Positions 53,796 to 62,604 of a stretch of DNA of 64,000 nucleotides are shown here, in pieces. The position numbers and the translations under genes are program-made. Each line of letters opens with the position of its first letter. Positions within the stretch are counted from its first letter, which is position 1. This DNA comes from Deinococcus roseus (lineage in GTDB: Bacteria; Deinococcota; Deinococci; Deinococcales; Deinococcaceae), in the NCBI RefSeq assembly GCF_014646895.1, contig NZ_BMOD01000018.1, forward strand, positions 1 through 64,000, in the 5' to 3' direction. The notes beneath the pieces were generated by a model. That model had not been told where the DNA came from, did no database searches, and was given only the letters and a program-made list of their open reading frames with translations.

Positions 53796-54224
53796 GTGCC
53801 AAAGAGAAACCTGGGCATTGCAAAAGAACCGGATCCAGTCAGCAGGAAGTCAGATGGGTACTTCAGTGCACTTGTGAAGTTGGTGCCCAGTGAAGCCCTG
53901 GGTTTGTATCTGGCCCTGGACAACCTCATCAAGAACTCTCAGGGGAAAGAAACGGTGGACACCATCGGTTATCAGAATCTTGCAATCATGATATCTGCGG
54001 GGGTTTGTTTTGTTCTGGCTCTGGTTTCCAGGTACTTCAACGCCAGGAATCCTGACAATTCCGTGCAGTGGTTGAATGTTTGCCTGGGTGGACTTGCTTT
54101 CATCATCTGGTTGATGGCCATCGGAGGTCCATTTGAGGGCATCCCTGACATCAAGTTGATTTCGGGCATGACCACCATCATTTTCATGAGCGTTGTGCCG
54201 TTTTTAACCATCAGCAGACGATGA
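53796..54224 (+). CDS. Small membrane protein, 142 residues
   Basis: Unknown family. GTG 53796 follows GCGGAGG with good spacing. After a charged N-terminus and an amphipathic helix (YFSALVKLVPSEALGLYLAL) there are three hydrophobic segments: LAIMISAGVCFVLALVSRYF, WLNVCLGGLAFIIWLMAIGG and LISGMTTIIFMSVVPFLTIS. This layout resembles small prophage or defence-associated membrane proteins but no motif settles it. Confidence 0.7.
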   Translation: MPKRNLGIAKEPDPVSRKSDGYFSALVKLVPSEALGLYLALDNLIKNSQGKETVDTIGYQNLAIMISAGVCFVLALVSRYFNARNPDNSVQWLNVCLGGLAFIIWLMAIGGPFEGIPDIKLISGMTTIIFMSVVPFLTISRR

Positions 54225-54253
54225 TTTTTCTTCAAGCCACGCCATAGAAAGAC

Positions 54254-54283
54254 AGCAGCTGCAGGGATTTCCCTGCAGCTGCT
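54254..54283. terminator. Hairpin between convergent genes
   Basis: AGCAGCTGCAGGG (54254-54266) and CCCTGCAGCTGCT (54271-54283) form a perfect 13-bp stem with a 4-base loop between the convergent stops at 54224 and 54305. It lacks T-runs, so it could be a bidirectional barrier rather than a classic terminator. Confidence 0.65.
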
Positions 54284-54304
54284 CTCGACGGGATCGGGCA
54301 GGCA

Positions 54305-55051
54305 TCACTGCAAAAGACTGAGCTGCAGTGTGCCCAGGTCCCGGCTGTCTGTCATGGAGAAGCTCTGGTCGATGGTGACACTGGAGCCCACCACAGTGGT
54401 GGTGATGTCTCCGTTGATGTTCAACTGGTTCCAGCCCTGGGCGAGTTGGGTGTCAATGTCATAGTTGAGGGTGTTGGTGGAGACACTGGTTTTGTAGGTA
54501 CAAGATTGCTTGCCGAGGATCCGTCCAGCTGTGTGGCTGTAGGCCAGCTGGACGCTTTGCATGCTGGCGGTGTTGCGGGCCTCCCCTTGCTCTTTCAGGG
54601 TGGTTTTTTGGATGGCGGCGGGCTTGGCAGCGTCCCCGTAATTCAGCATGAAGGTCACCCCAAAGTTCCCTTTGAAGTCGCTCAGGTTGCTGTTGAGGTT
54701 GCCGGAGCACTGCACCTCCCAGGTGCCGGAGGTGGGTTTGCCGTAGTCTTTGACGGCTTCGATGGTCGCTTCAGGGTTGGTGTGGGTAAGGTCAAAGGTC
54801 ACCTGGGTTTTACCGGGGTTGAGGGTGCCTGTCACCAGCAGGGGGGCGTGGCCTGCAGGCTGGAGGATGTACAGGGTGACTCCGGTGAGGCCTGTGGTGG
54901 CTTTGCTGTCCAGGGGAACAGTGAAGGTCTGGACGGCTCCGTTGGCGGTTCTGTTGGTGATGGTGGCTTTGGTGCTGGGGACGACCGAGCCGCAGGACAC
55001 CAGGGTGGTGAGGATCGCTCCGAACAGCAGGGGGGCGGTGGTGGTTTTCAT
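54305..55051 (-). CDS. Lipoprotein, 248 residues
   Basis: The start at 55051 has AAGGAG upstream and gives a lipoprotein signal peptide (FGAILTTLVSCGSV, lipobox LVSC, Cys at residue 20). The mature part is beta-rich (ATITNRTANGAVQTFTVPLD, VTFDLTHTNPEATIEAVKDY, NQLNINGDITTTVVGSSVTI), like a small adhesin or binding domain; no family is recognised. Longer frames upstream lack support. Single-gene unit, divergent from the membrane protein at 55181. Confidence 0.75.
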   Translation of the reverse strand: MKTTTAPLLFGAILTTLVSCGSVVPSTKATITNRTANGAVQTFTVPLDSKATTGLTGVTLYILQPAGHAPLLVTGTLNPGKTQVTFDLTHTNPEATIEAVKDYGKPTSGTWEVQCSGNLNSNLSDFKGNFGVTFMLNYGDAAKPAAIQKTTLKEQGEARNTASMQSVQLAYSHTAGRILGKQSCTYKTSVSTNTLNYDIDTQLAQGWNQLNINGDITTTVVGSSVTIDQSFSMTDSRDLGTLQLSLLQ

Positions 55052-55180
55052 GCTTTTCTCCTTCTTTTGAGAGGAATATGGATTGACAGTATCATCACCA
55101 TATATCAGAGCATTATAAAAAATCCAGGCATTAAAGTTTTTCTGGTGTAAAATCTGATTTGCGAGCATCATTTTTGTGGT

Positions 55181-55789
55181 GTGAGGTTGGGGGTGAGTGT
55201 GGAATTGAATCTGGAATTCAGGCGACAGGTGCGCACCGCAGCGCTGGTGGCAGCCATTGTGTTCAGCAATGCCTGTGGGGCGGTCTTCACTTCGGTCAGT
55301 GTGTTGTTCCTGGTGGGGGTGTGGAACAGCTTGAAGCACGACCTTGATGGACTGGGGGTGATTGGCCCCTGGTTTGTGGTGATGTTGATCAGTGGCATCA
55401 CTTTGTTGGTGGCGGGCAAGCAACTCAACGCCTGGACTGTGCCCAGCATGCGAATGTTGACGTGGGTGGGACTTGAAGCTCTGTTGTGGGGGGCGATTGC
55501 CCTGCTGATGCGTCAAGGACCGGATTTTCCACTGGTGGGCAATTCGGCCATGTTTACTGTCTGCAGCATTGCGGTGGTGACCGGTCTGTTCACGTTGGCC
55601 ATGGGAAAAATGCGCCAGCAGACGGGGGACGCACAGGGATGGGTGGATGTCACGCACCCGTTGTATGCAGCCATGCAGAAATGGGAAGTTCACAGCAGTG
55701 GGATGGAATTCTGGCAACGCCTGGGGGTGTGTTATGCCATTCCGGTGATGTTTCTGGTGTTGTGCTGGGTGTGGATCACTGTTCGTTGA
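55181..55789 (+). CDS. Membrane protein with four hydrophobic segments
   Basis: About 200 residues, unknown family. Predicted membrane helices: TAALVAAIVFSNACGAVF, IGPWFVVMLISGITLLVAG, MLTWVGLEALLWGAIALLM to FTVCSIAVVTGLFTLAMG, and YAIPVMFLVLCWVWITV at the end. Several GTG codons (55181, 55193, 55199) could be the start; GAGG best serves 55193. It ends 12 bases before a hairpin with a T-run. Confidence 0.65.
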   Translation: MRLGVSVELNLEFRRQVRTAALVAAIVFSNACGAVFTSVSVLFLVGVWNSLKHDLDGLGVIGPWFVVMLISGITLLVAGKQLNAWTVPSMRMLTWVGLEALLWGAIALLMRQGPDFPLVGNSAMFTVCSIAVVTGLFTLAMGKMRQQTGDAQGWVDVTHPLYAAMQKWEVHSSGMEFWQRLGVCYAIPVMFLVLCWVWITVR

Positions 55790-55801
55790 GGGCAGAAAGA
55801 T

Positions 55802-55832
55802 AAAAAGGGGCTTCTTTGCAAGCCTCTTTTTT
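55802..55832 (+). terminator. Intrinsic terminator
   Basis: AAAAAGGGGCTT and AAGCCTCTTTTTT form an A/T-flanked stem around CTTTGC, directly after the membrane protein stop at 55789. Confidence 0.7.
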
Positions 55833-55859
55833 GTTGATTGCTGTCTGCGACGGATTGAT

Positions 55860-55890
55860 CTTGTTGATTATATCTTATACAATCAGCAAG
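55860..55890. promoter_or_regulatory. Palindromic operator candidate upstream of beta-CASP operon
   Basis: CTTGTTGATT (55860-55869) and AATCAGCAAG (55881-55890) are inverted arms with one mismatch around an AT-rich centre that contains TTATAC. The site is 21 bases ahead of the ATG at 55912, so it probably spans the promoter of the four-gene unit. Confidence 0.55.
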
Positions 55891-55911
55891 ATAAGTCATG
55901 CAGGAGGCACC

Positions 55912-56385
55912 ATGCTCAGAGCACCCACCAGAACCCACCCTTCAAAACACCGCACACCCTCCCTGTTCCAGCGGCTCAGAGGAGCCAAGCAACCCTGGCC
56001 AGAACAGCACCCTGAACACTTCCCCATTCCACAATGGTCCGGCCCCCTGGAGTTCGGACACCACCTGCCTGAACGTCTCACCAGCACCTTTCAGGGCCGT
56101 TACCCGCTGTTTGGACTGGAGGTCACCAGTTCCAACGGACAGCACTACACCCTTCCCCCCACCCTCAATCCTTTCTCAGGGATTCCTGTGGTGGGGTGGC
56201 ACATCCAGTATCTGGACCCCAAAACTTGCCGATTGACCCTGGCCACCATCGAGCGCATCGGACGGGTGGATCTAGATGGAAATTGTTTTGTGACCGCAGC
56301 ACGCCCTGCCCAGCAACCCTTGCCTTTGACCCCGACCACCCTCCACCACTACTTCAGCCAGTTGCCCTGGACTGCATTGAATTGA
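55912..56385 (+). CDS. Hypothetical protein, first gene of beta-CASP operon
   Basis: A 157-residue soluble protein of unknown family. GGAGG precedes ATG 55912. The N-terminus is basic (RAPTRTHPSKHRTPSLFQRL), and the rest is beta-rich with a YPLFGLEVTSSNGQHYTL strand pair and a GWHIQYLDPKTCRLTLATIE segment. It is 40 bases ahead of an RHH-like gene in what appears to be a four-gene unit ending in a nuclease. Confidence 0.62.
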   Translation: MLRAPTRTHPSKHRTPSLFQRLRGAKQPWPEQHPEHFPIPQWSGPLEFGHHLPERLTSTFQGRYPLFGLEVTSSNGQHYTLPPTLNPFSGIPVVGWHIQYLDPKTCRLTLATIERIGRVDLDGNCFVTAARPAQQPLPLTPTTLHHYFSQLPWTALN

Positions 56386-56425
56386 CCTGTGCGACAGCAC
56401 CTGTACAATCAATCCAGAGGACACC

Positions 56426-56710
56426 ATGAGCAAAAGCAAAGGCCACCCGGGATGGGGCGGACCCCGCAGGAACGCCGGTGGAAAACGCCGAAACGCAGGC
56501 GCACCCCGCAAAATGCAGGACCCTGTGCCCGTCACCGTGCTGATCGAATCCGACCTGAAACAGTGGTATGCGGAACAGGCCAAAATGCAAAACCAGGATT
56601 CATCCGAATTGATGCGAGAAGCCCTCACCGAGCACCAGAAACGCACCCTTCAAAAGGCCGCCCGTGAGGCCCGCAAAGTCACCCCACCAAAAGAGGAAAC
56701 CCCACCATGA
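56426..56710 (+). CDS. Small basic RHH-like protein
   Basis: A 94-residue protein. The first ~30 residues are very basic and Gly/Arg-rich (WGGPRRNAGGKRRNAGAPRK). PVPVTVLIESDLKQWYAEQA then SSELMREALTEHQKR is the strand-helix-helix pattern of ribbon-helix-helix DNA-binding proteins. The C-terminus is Lys/Arg-rich. A good AGG site precedes the ATG. It overlaps the next gene by 4 bases. It may autoregulate this operon through the palindrome at 55860-55890, which is inference. Confidence 0.68.
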   Translation: MSKSKGHPGWGGPRRNAGGKRRNAGAPRKMQDPVPVTVLIESDLKQWYAEQAKMQNQDSSELMREALTEHQKRTLQKAAREARKVTPPKEETPP

Positions 56711-56970
56711 AAAACCAGGCAGAAAACAAAATCCACTGTGCTGCCCCTGAAACCGAACCCCAGGTCAAACACCAGCCTGCGGAACCGGAAAGCCTGATCC
56801 AGCGGGCCAAGCGAGAGCCAGCGTGGTTCATGGGCATGCTGAACGCGTTTGAGCTGGATGACCTGCCAGGCAGGCAACTCGACGGCATCCAGCAAACCCT
56901 GGAAGCCCTGGATGAACAGGCCACCCTGGAAGACTTCCTGCACCTGTTCACCGTCAAAACCACCAATTGA
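56707..56970 (+). CDS. Small acidic hypothetical protein
   Basis: An 87-residue protein starting within the stop of the RHH-like gene (ATGA). Its N-terminal third is polar and Pro/Glu-rich; the rest is helical (SLIQRAKREPAWFMGMLNAF, LDGIQQTLEALDEQATLEDF). The size, acidity and position after a DNA-binding partner would fit an accessory binding protein. The family is unknown. Confidence 0.62.
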   Translation: MKNQAENKIHCAAPETEPQVKHQPAEPESLIQRAKREPAWFMGMLNAFELDDLPGRQLDGIQQTLEALDEQATLEDFLHLFTVKTTN

Positions 56971-56988
56971 ACCTTTTGGAGGATTCAC

Positions 56989-58848
56989 ATGGAATTTCTG
57001 GGTTTGGGAGGCACCGATGAAGTGGGAGCCTCCTGTTATCTTTACCGACTGCCGGAAGCCAACCTGCTGATTGACGCTGGTTTGCGGCCAGGGATGCAAG
57101 GCGACGCTTCCCTCCCATACTTGAAACTCCTGCAGGAAAAAGAAAACACCCCCACTTGCATGGTGCTCAGCCACGCCCACCTGGACCACGTGGCCGCCCT
57201 CCCAGTGGTCACCTCGATGTTCCGGGACCTTCCGGTGTACTGCACAGCCCCCACCGCCCGGATTTTGCAGGAAGTGCTCTTTGACACCCTGAAGATCACC
57301 CGCAGCACCGGGGAAATGATTTTTGACAGCAAAATGATGAAGCGGGCTCTGGAGCGCATCCGGGTGGTGCAATACTTCCAGCATGTCACCGAGCACGGTT
57401 TTGGATTCATGCTGGTCCCCAGTGGCCACCTGCTGGGCGCAGCGAGCGTGGCCATTGAATGCAGCGCTGGAAAAATCTTCCACACTGGAGACTTCTCCAA
57501 CGTCGCCACCGTGACCACCAACGCTGCCTACAGACCCCCTCAGCCCATCCAGCAGCACGTGGTGGTCAGTGAGTCCACCTACGGAGACACCAACCTCCCA
57601 GGACGCAAAGAACAGGTCCGCAACTTTGTGGGCGGCATCAACGAAACCCTCCGGGGTGGCGGGAAAGTGCTGATCCCCTCATTCGCCCTGGGCAGGGCCC
57701 AGGAGATGGTGAGCATCCTGCTCTCCCACATGGCCAACAACCTGCTGCCCACCGCACCCATCTACCTGGACGGCATGGCCCGCAGCATGACCCAGGTGTA
57801 CGAAGACCTCCTGCCAGAACTGCCAGAAGCCCTGCAAAACCAGGTGAAAAACGCCCGACTGCAGCCCTTCTTGCGCAGCCCAGTGGCCCTGGTGGAAGAC
57901 GAACGCCACCGTGAATCGATCATTGCCTCCAGGGAGCGCAGCGTGATCATCACCTCATCGGGAATGCTGCAGGCCGGTCCCAGCCCCATGTATGCCAGGG
58001 GCCTTTTGGGAGACGAAAAAAACGGCCTGTTCATTGTGGGATACCAGGATGCAGAGTCCCCGGGTCGCAGGCTGCTGGAACTCCAGCAAGGGGGAGAGGT
58101 CATGCTGCCCGTGGGACCAAAAGGAGGAGGCAAAACGGCCTTTGAGCCTGTTGCAGCGTACTGCCGGGTGGAACGCTTCTACCTCTCCGCGCATGCCGAC
58201 CGCATGGGCATCATCAGCCAGCTGACCAGTTACCCCAGCGACAAGGTGATCCTCACCCACGGGGAAGCGAATGCCCGTCACGCCCTGGCAGACCACCTGA
58301 AAAAAGAACGGGAAGTGCACCTGCCGAAAGCTGGAGAGGTGGTGGAAGTGCTGAAAGCCGCTCCGCACTTGAAGCGCACCAGCATCGTGATCCCACGCAA
58401 AGCGGTCTCCGCAAACCAGACTTCAGAGACTGGAGGGGCTACCACCGATGCCCCCAGAGAAACCAGGGTCAAAAAATTCAAAGAAGAGGTTCAGGGGGTG
58501 TTTGATGCAGAAACCAACACCCTCACCTTGCACTTCAAAGACCTGAAAGACCCGAACTTCTTCCCCACGGGAACTTACCGGGTGGAGGGTGTGCGGGGTT
58601 CTGTGACCCGGGTGCAGATCACAGAACGTTGGCGGGGTCCAAAGCAGGTGCCAGCGGCGGATTCCCTCTCGGCGATGATTGCTCGCTTGAGTCCCTATCC
58701 TGTCACCCTTCAGGAGGTGATCAACCGTGGGTTTTCAGGGAGCAAACTTTTGGCCCAGAAGTGGCTGAAGCAACGCATGGCCGAAGGAACTTTTGTGCGT
58801 TTGAAAAGAGGCGTTTACACTCTCTCCAGCGAATCCAGACAAAGCTGA
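56989..58848 (+). CDS. MBL-fold beta-CASP nuclease with C-terminal extension
   Basis: A 619-residue enzyme of the CPSF/RNase J-related beta-CASP group, which cuts or trims RNA. Zinc-binding motifs are complete: SHAHLDHV (H62, H64, D66, H67), SGHLLGA (about 145), HTGDFS (Asp about 168), the beta-CASP motif IPSFALGRAQEM, SAHADRM (about 403) and THGEANAR (about 423). The last ~170 residues are an extra region: a linker, a beta-rich stretch (GVFDAETNTLTLHFKDLKD) and a winged-helix-like end (VTLQEVINRGFSGSKLLAQK) that I do not recognise. GGAGG precedes the ATG. Transcribed with three small genes, so its action may be controlled by them. Confidence 0.85.
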   Translation: MEFLGLGGTDEVGASCYLYRLPEANLLIDAGLRPGMQGDASLPYLKLLQEKENTPTCMVLSHAHLDHVAALPVVTSMFRDLPVYCTAPTARILQEVLFDTLKITRSTGEMIFDSKMMKRALERIRVVQYFQHVTEHGFGFMLVPSGHLLGAASVAIECSAGKIFHTGDFSNVATVTTNAAYRPPQPIQQHVVVSESTYGDTNLPGRKEQVRNFVGGINETLRGGGKVLIPSFALGRAQEMVSILLSHMANNLLPTAPIYLDGMARSMTQVYEDLLPELPEALQNQVKNARLQPFLRSPVALVEDERHRESIIASRERSVIITSSGMLQAGPSPMYARGLLGDEKNGLFIVGYQDAESPGRRLLELQQGGEVMLPVGPKGGGKTAFEPVAAYCRVERFYLSAHADRMGIISQLTSYPSDKVILTHGEANARHALADHLKKEREVHLPKAGEVVEVLKAAPHLKRTSIVIPRKAVSANQTSETGGATTDAPRETRVKKFKEEVQGVFDAETNTLTLHFKDLKDPNFFPTGTYRVEGVRGSVTRVQITERWRGPKQVPAADSLSAMIARLSPYPVTLQEVINRGFSGSKLLAQKWLKQRMAEGTFVRLKRGVYTLSSESRQS

Positions 58849-58873
58849 GAAGTAGGGTGTGGGGGAATGTCGA

Positions 58874-59599
58874 TCAGCTCTTCAGACCGAGGCGTTCTTT
58901 GAACTTGTAATAATTCTGGGTGGGACGGTAAGCCACCAGAAAACCCGTGTTGGCAAGCCCCTGGGAAAAAACCACGAATCCAGTTCTGGTGAGTCTTTCT
59001 GCCAGGCCTTTGAACTCCTCTGGATCTGCTGGAATTTCCAGGCACAGTTCTTCAAATTTAGCTCTAAGGCGTTCAGTTCGATCTGGTAAGGCATTGACCT
59101 CCTCCAGAAACTTGAAGAAACGTTCTATGACGATCAGAAGCCGCATTTCCCTTTCGGACATGTCTGCAAGGATTCTCAAATCTTCCTCAAAGACGTCCAT
59201 GCTGGTGTCTGAAAACTCTCCTCGCATTTTGAATTCCATGAACAGAAACGCAAAATACCGCCGTTTTTCACGGTTGCGGGTTGCTGCGATGTTCTCTGAA
59301 ACCAGACAGGAAGCATGGATGATCGGTTCCTGTTTCAGGTCTTCAACCGTCAGATGGCAATTGTTGCTTTCAAGGTCTGAGATGAAGTCCTGAAGACGCT
59401 GCATGCTGGCTTTGGTGAGGGCCTCTTTGGCCTGTTCTGCTGCAACTGACAGACCCATATCTACCACACCTACGGTGGCGGCCACCGTACCTGCAACCAA
59501 TGCAGCGGCTGGTGCTGTAGCGGCCACCAGAGCACAAAGAAGAAGAAATGCCGGAACCCCATAGCGCAAACTGCTGGAATTGTAATTTTGGATGTCCAT
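58874..59599 (-). CDS. Membrane-anchored hypothetical protein, 241 residues
   Basis: Near the N-terminus is a hydrophobic region (PAFLLLCALVAATAPAAALV followed by AGTVAATVGVVDMGLSVAA) that forms one or two membrane segments. The rest is a long, helical, charged cytoplasmic part (ALTKASMQRLQDFISDLESN, REMRLLIVIERFFKFLEEVN) with a Tyr-rich end (YRPTQNYYKF). The family is not recognised; the anchor-plus-helical-domain plan occurs in stress and defence proteins. It converges with the beta-CASP gene, 25 bases apart. Confidence 0.68.
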   Translation of the reverse strand: MDIQNYNSSSLRYGVPAFLLLCALVAATAPAAALVAGTVAATVGVVDMGLSVAAEQAKEALTKASMQRLQDFISDLESNNCHLTVEDLKQEPIIHASCLVSENIAATRNREKRRYFAFLFMEFKMRGEFSDTSMDVFEEDLRILADMSEREMRLLIVIERFFKFLEEVNALPDRTERLRAKFEELCLEIPADPEEFKGLAERLTRTGFVVFSQGLANTGFLVAYRPTQNYYKFKERLGLKS

Positions 59600-59705
59600 G
59601 GTTCAAGTATGCCTAATTTGGCTTTGCTGTTCTCAGGTTTGCGGGGTTGATGGACAGTGGAAGGTGAAATTTGGCCTGAAACGACAGTTGGTCGCAAAAA
59701 GAACA

Positions 59706-59730
59706 GGGGCCTGCATGGAAAGCAGGCCCC
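59706..59730 (-). terminator. Intrinsic-type hairpin after FG-GAP lipoprotein
   Basis: GGGGCCTGC (59706-59714) and GCAGGCCCC (59722-59730) form a perfect 9-bp stem with a 7-base loop, 17 bases beyond the minus-strand stop at 59748. No long T-run follows. Confidence 0.72.
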
Positions 59731-59747
59731 TTGAAGATCATTGAGAA

Positions 59748-62027
59748 TTACTTTTTGGGAAAAATGGACACACGGTTGTTCAGGAGGCTCACCACTGCAA
59801 AATCCAGTTTGGTGTCGTTGTTGATGTCCCCGAGGGCCAGTCCGCGCAGGGCGGGATCCACGGCGGTGTCCACTTTGGTCTGGAAGGTGCCGTCCCCGTT
59901 GCCGTTGAGGATGCTGACGTTTCCGGTGTTGGTGTGGGCGGTGATGATGTCGAGGTTTCCATTCCCGTCGAAATCTCCGAGTTTCACGGCTCCTCCGAGG
60001 CCTGCCACGGTGTAATCCACTTTGCTTTGCAGGGTGCCGTCTCCGTTGCCGAGCAGCACGCTGACTTTGCTGGTGGTGGAACTGACCACCACCACGTCTG
60101 TTTTGTTGTCGCCGTTCACATCTCCCACGGCAACTTCACGGGCGTTGGCGGCGGTGGCATAGTCGGTTTTGGCCTGGAAGGTGCCGTCTCCGTTGCCGAG
60201 CAGCACGCTGGTGGTGCTGGATCCGTAGTTGGCGGTGACCGCGTCGAGTCTGCCGTCATTGTTCATGTCGGCGAGCGTGACGTGGTAGGGCTGGGTTCCG
60301 GTGGTGTAGTCGGTTTTGGCCTGGAAGGTGCCGTTTCCGGTGTTGAGCAGCACGCTGATGCTGTTGGAACCGGATTGGAAGTTGGACACCACCAGGTCGG
60401 GTTTGCCGTCACCTGTGAGGTCTCCAGCGGTGACCGCGAGGGGGTTGTTTCCGGTGGCGTAGTCGGTTTTGGTCTGGAAGGTGCCGTTGCCGTTGCCGAG
60501 CAGGATGCTGACGGTGTTGGTGGAGTTGGCGGTGGCAATGTCGAGGTTTCCGTCTCCGTTGAAGTCGTGGAGTTGCAGGCCGAAGGGGCGGGTGCCGGTG
60601 TTGATTTCCTGTCGGGCATCAAACACCCCGTTGCCGTAACCGAGCAGCACGCTGACCGAACTGGCGTTGGTGCCGGAGTAGCCCACCAGGAGGTCGAGGT
60701 TTCCGTCGTTGTTGACGTCTCCCAGGGTGATGTTCACGGGGCTCTGGGAGTTGGTGGCGTAGCGTTTGACGGTGTCGTAGCCCGCTGCACCTTGCGCTCC
60801 GGTGCCGATGCGGAACCGGAGCACGAACGCGGAGGCGGCGTTGGTCCAGTTGATGGTGGCTTCCACTTCTTCGCCGGGTTTGAAGCCTGCTGTGGCGGAG
60901 GGGGTGTATTGCCAGCTGCCGTCTGGGAGTTGGGTGAGCGTTCCGGAGTTGAAGGGGTTGCCGTCGGTGAGGCGTTTTCCGGTGAAGGAACCGAAAATCA
61001 GGAACTGGCTGCCGAGGGGGTTGAGGGTGAAGTTGTGGTCGGCGCAGTTGAACACGGCTTTGACGGTGGTGTTCTGGTTGGCTTTGCTGGAGGTGGGCGG
61101 GAGGGGTTTGCTGAAGCTGGAGGTCTGGTTGACCAGGTAGGGGGGGTTGAAGCCGCTGGCCAGGGGGATCTTGCAGATGGTGCGGGTGGGCAGTGCAGTG
61201 AAGGTGCTGCCGGGCAGGATGTTGACCAGGGTCGCTCCTGCGGTGTTGGCGCGGGTGACCAGCAGGTTGCTGTCTGCAGTTTGTTCATCAAGGGCTTCGG
61301 TGACGCGGGTTTCGGTGTCCTGAAGGACTTCGGCAATGAAGCTGAATTTGCGGGGGGTGTTCTCGATGGGGGTTTGCAGGGGGGTTTTCCAGGCCATGGT
61401 GAAGGTGCCATCGTACTGGTCGGTGAGGGGGTTGCCGGGGAGGGTGCGGCCTCCGGCCACGTTGTCGACCACATAGCCGTAAGGGAAGAGGTTGAGGACC
61501 CCATCGGAGAGGGTGGCGGGCAGGATGGCGTCCACTTCGGCCTGGGTGAGGGCCTGGAAGCTGGCTTTGCTGGGGATGGGGCTGAGGTTGGCGTCCACGG
61601 CGGTCATGGGGAACATTTGTTTTGCCAGTGCGGGGTCCACCAGCACATCGTCTGCCCTTCTGAGTTTGCGGATGGCGGTGTTGGCCATGGTGTTGGCGGT
61701 TTCAGCGGCAACCAGGGTGATGTTGGTGCGGGCATTGGGGTCGGGGGTTCCGTTGCCTGAGGCGTTGCGGATGGCGTAGGTGGCCACGAAGTACCGCCAG
61801 CCGTTCACGTCGTAGACGTTGCTGGAGATGCCTTTGAATTGCACCTGGGGGTTGCCGAAGGTGAGGGCCTGTTTCTGGATGCCTCCGCTGGTGCCGAGGT
61901 CGAGTTCCACCCTGCCGAGGGATTTGAATTTGGCGGATCTGTTGTGTTCGCTGTGGGGCAGGGGGGTGGTGCTGCAGGCAGAGACGAGAAGGGCGAGGGT
62001 GAGGCTGGAAAGCAGGGTTTTTTTCAT
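59748..62027 (-). CDS. FG-GAP/VCBS-repeat lipoprotein
   Basis: A 759-residue surface lipoprotein (signal peptide with lipobox VSAC, Cys at residue 18). The N-terminal ~400 residues are beta-rich and unknown, with VDVDG-free strands (WRYFVATYAIRNASGNGTPD, TVKAVFNCADHNFTL). From about residue 430 to the end there are seven FG-GAP-type repeats with Ca2+-binding loops of the form D-x-N-x-D-G-x-x-D (for example DVNNDGNLDLL, DFNGDGNLDI, DLTGDGKPDL, DMNNDGRLDA), which fold into a seven-bladed beta-propeller. Near-identical blades at DNA level suggest repeat expansion. Adhesion or ligand binding is the usual role. Confidence 0.88.
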   Translation of the reverse strand: MKKTLLSSLTLALLVSACSTTPLPHSEHNRSAKFKSLGRVELDLGTSGGIQKQALTFGNPQVQFKGISSNVYDVNGWRYFVATYAIRNASGNGTPDPNARTNITLVAAETANTMANTAIRKLRRADDVLVDPALAKQMFPMTAVDANLSPIPSKASFQALTQAEVDAILPATLSDGVLNLFPYGYVVDNVAGGRTLPGNPLTDQYDGTFTMAWKTPLQTPIENTPRKFSFIAEVLQDTETRVTEALDEQTADSNLLVTRANTAGATLVNILPGSTFTALPTRTICKIPLASGFNPPYLVNQTSSFSKPLPPTSSKANQNTTVKAVFNCADHNFTLNPLGSQFLIFGSFTGKRLTDGNPFNSGTLTQLPDGSWQYTPSATAGFKPGEEVEATINWTNAASAFVLRFRIGTGAQGAAGYDTVKRYATNSQSPVNITLGDVNNDGNLDLLVGYSGTNASSVSVLLGYGNGVFDARQEINTGTRPFGLQLHDFNGDGNLDIATANSTNTVSILLGNGNGTFQTKTDYATGNNPLAVTAGDLTGDGKPDLVVSNFQSGSNSISVLLNTGNGTFQAKTDYTTGTQPYHVTLADMNNDGRLDAVTANYGSSTTSVLLGNGDGTFQAKTDYATAANAREVAVGDVNGDNKTDVVVVSSTTSKVSVLLGNGDGTLQSKVDYTVAGLGGAVKLGDFDGNGNLDIITAHTNTGNVSILNGNGDGTFQTKVDTAVDPALRGLALGDINNDTKLDFAVVSLLNNRVSIFPKK

Positions 62028-62046
62028 GGGTTGCTCCTGGGGGGAA

Positions 62047-62508
62047 TCATTGTTTGTCGTCGGGCAGCACGGTGGGCACCGGGGTGCTGTATTGCACCCG
62101 GGTGTTCAGGTTTTGTTTCTCCTGGGGGGGTTGGATGTCCACCAGGATGGGGGTACTTCCTTGCAGTTTGTAGCGGGTGAGGGAAAAGCCGACTTTGAGT
62201 TGGCCAGTGGCCTGGTCTTTGACCTGACAGGTGGCTTTGACGCTGAGGTCGCCGCTTTTCAGTTCACCTTTGAGGTAGTGGATGCTCCACTTTTCTCCGG
62301 GGGTGATTTCCGGGGAGAGGTCTTGACCGTCGGGTTTGGTGAGGGTGACTTGCATTTTCAGGCAGGGTTCGCCGGTCTGCAGGGTCACCACCACTTCCGG
62401 GGTGAGCACCGGGGTGGGGGGAGGTTTGGGGAACAGGAGGTCCAGTTCCTGGGCGCATCCAGTGAACAGCAACGCGCCCATCAGGCTGAGTGTGATGGTT
62501 CTTTTCAT
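62047..62508 (-). CDS. Small lipoprotein upstream of FG-GAP lipoprotein
   Basis: A 153-residue lipoprotein: KRTITLSLMGALLFTGCAQE, lipobox FTGC (Cys at residue 18). Mature part is Pro-rich at the start (PKPPPTPVLTPEVVVTLQTG) then a beta domain (EKWSIHYLKGELKSGDLSVK) of unknown family with Cys at about 52 and 91. It precedes the FG-GAP lipoprotein by 19 bases on the same strand, so the two are probably cotranscribed and work at the cell surface together. Confidence 0.75.
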   Translation of the reverse strand: MKRTITLSLMGALLFTGCAQELDLLFPKPPPTPVLTPEVVVTLQTGEPCLKMQVTLTKPDGQDLSPEITPGEKWSIHYLKGELKSGDLSVKATCQVKDQATGQLKVGFSLTRYKLQGSTPILVDIQPPQEKQNLNTRVQYSTPVPTVLPDDKQ

Positions 62509-62604
62509 TCTATCACCACCGAGATTATATAACACTTCCAAAAAATATAACGCTTTGAATTATACTCAGGGAATGATTGACACCCCCAGTTTTATAGAGG
62601 AAGT

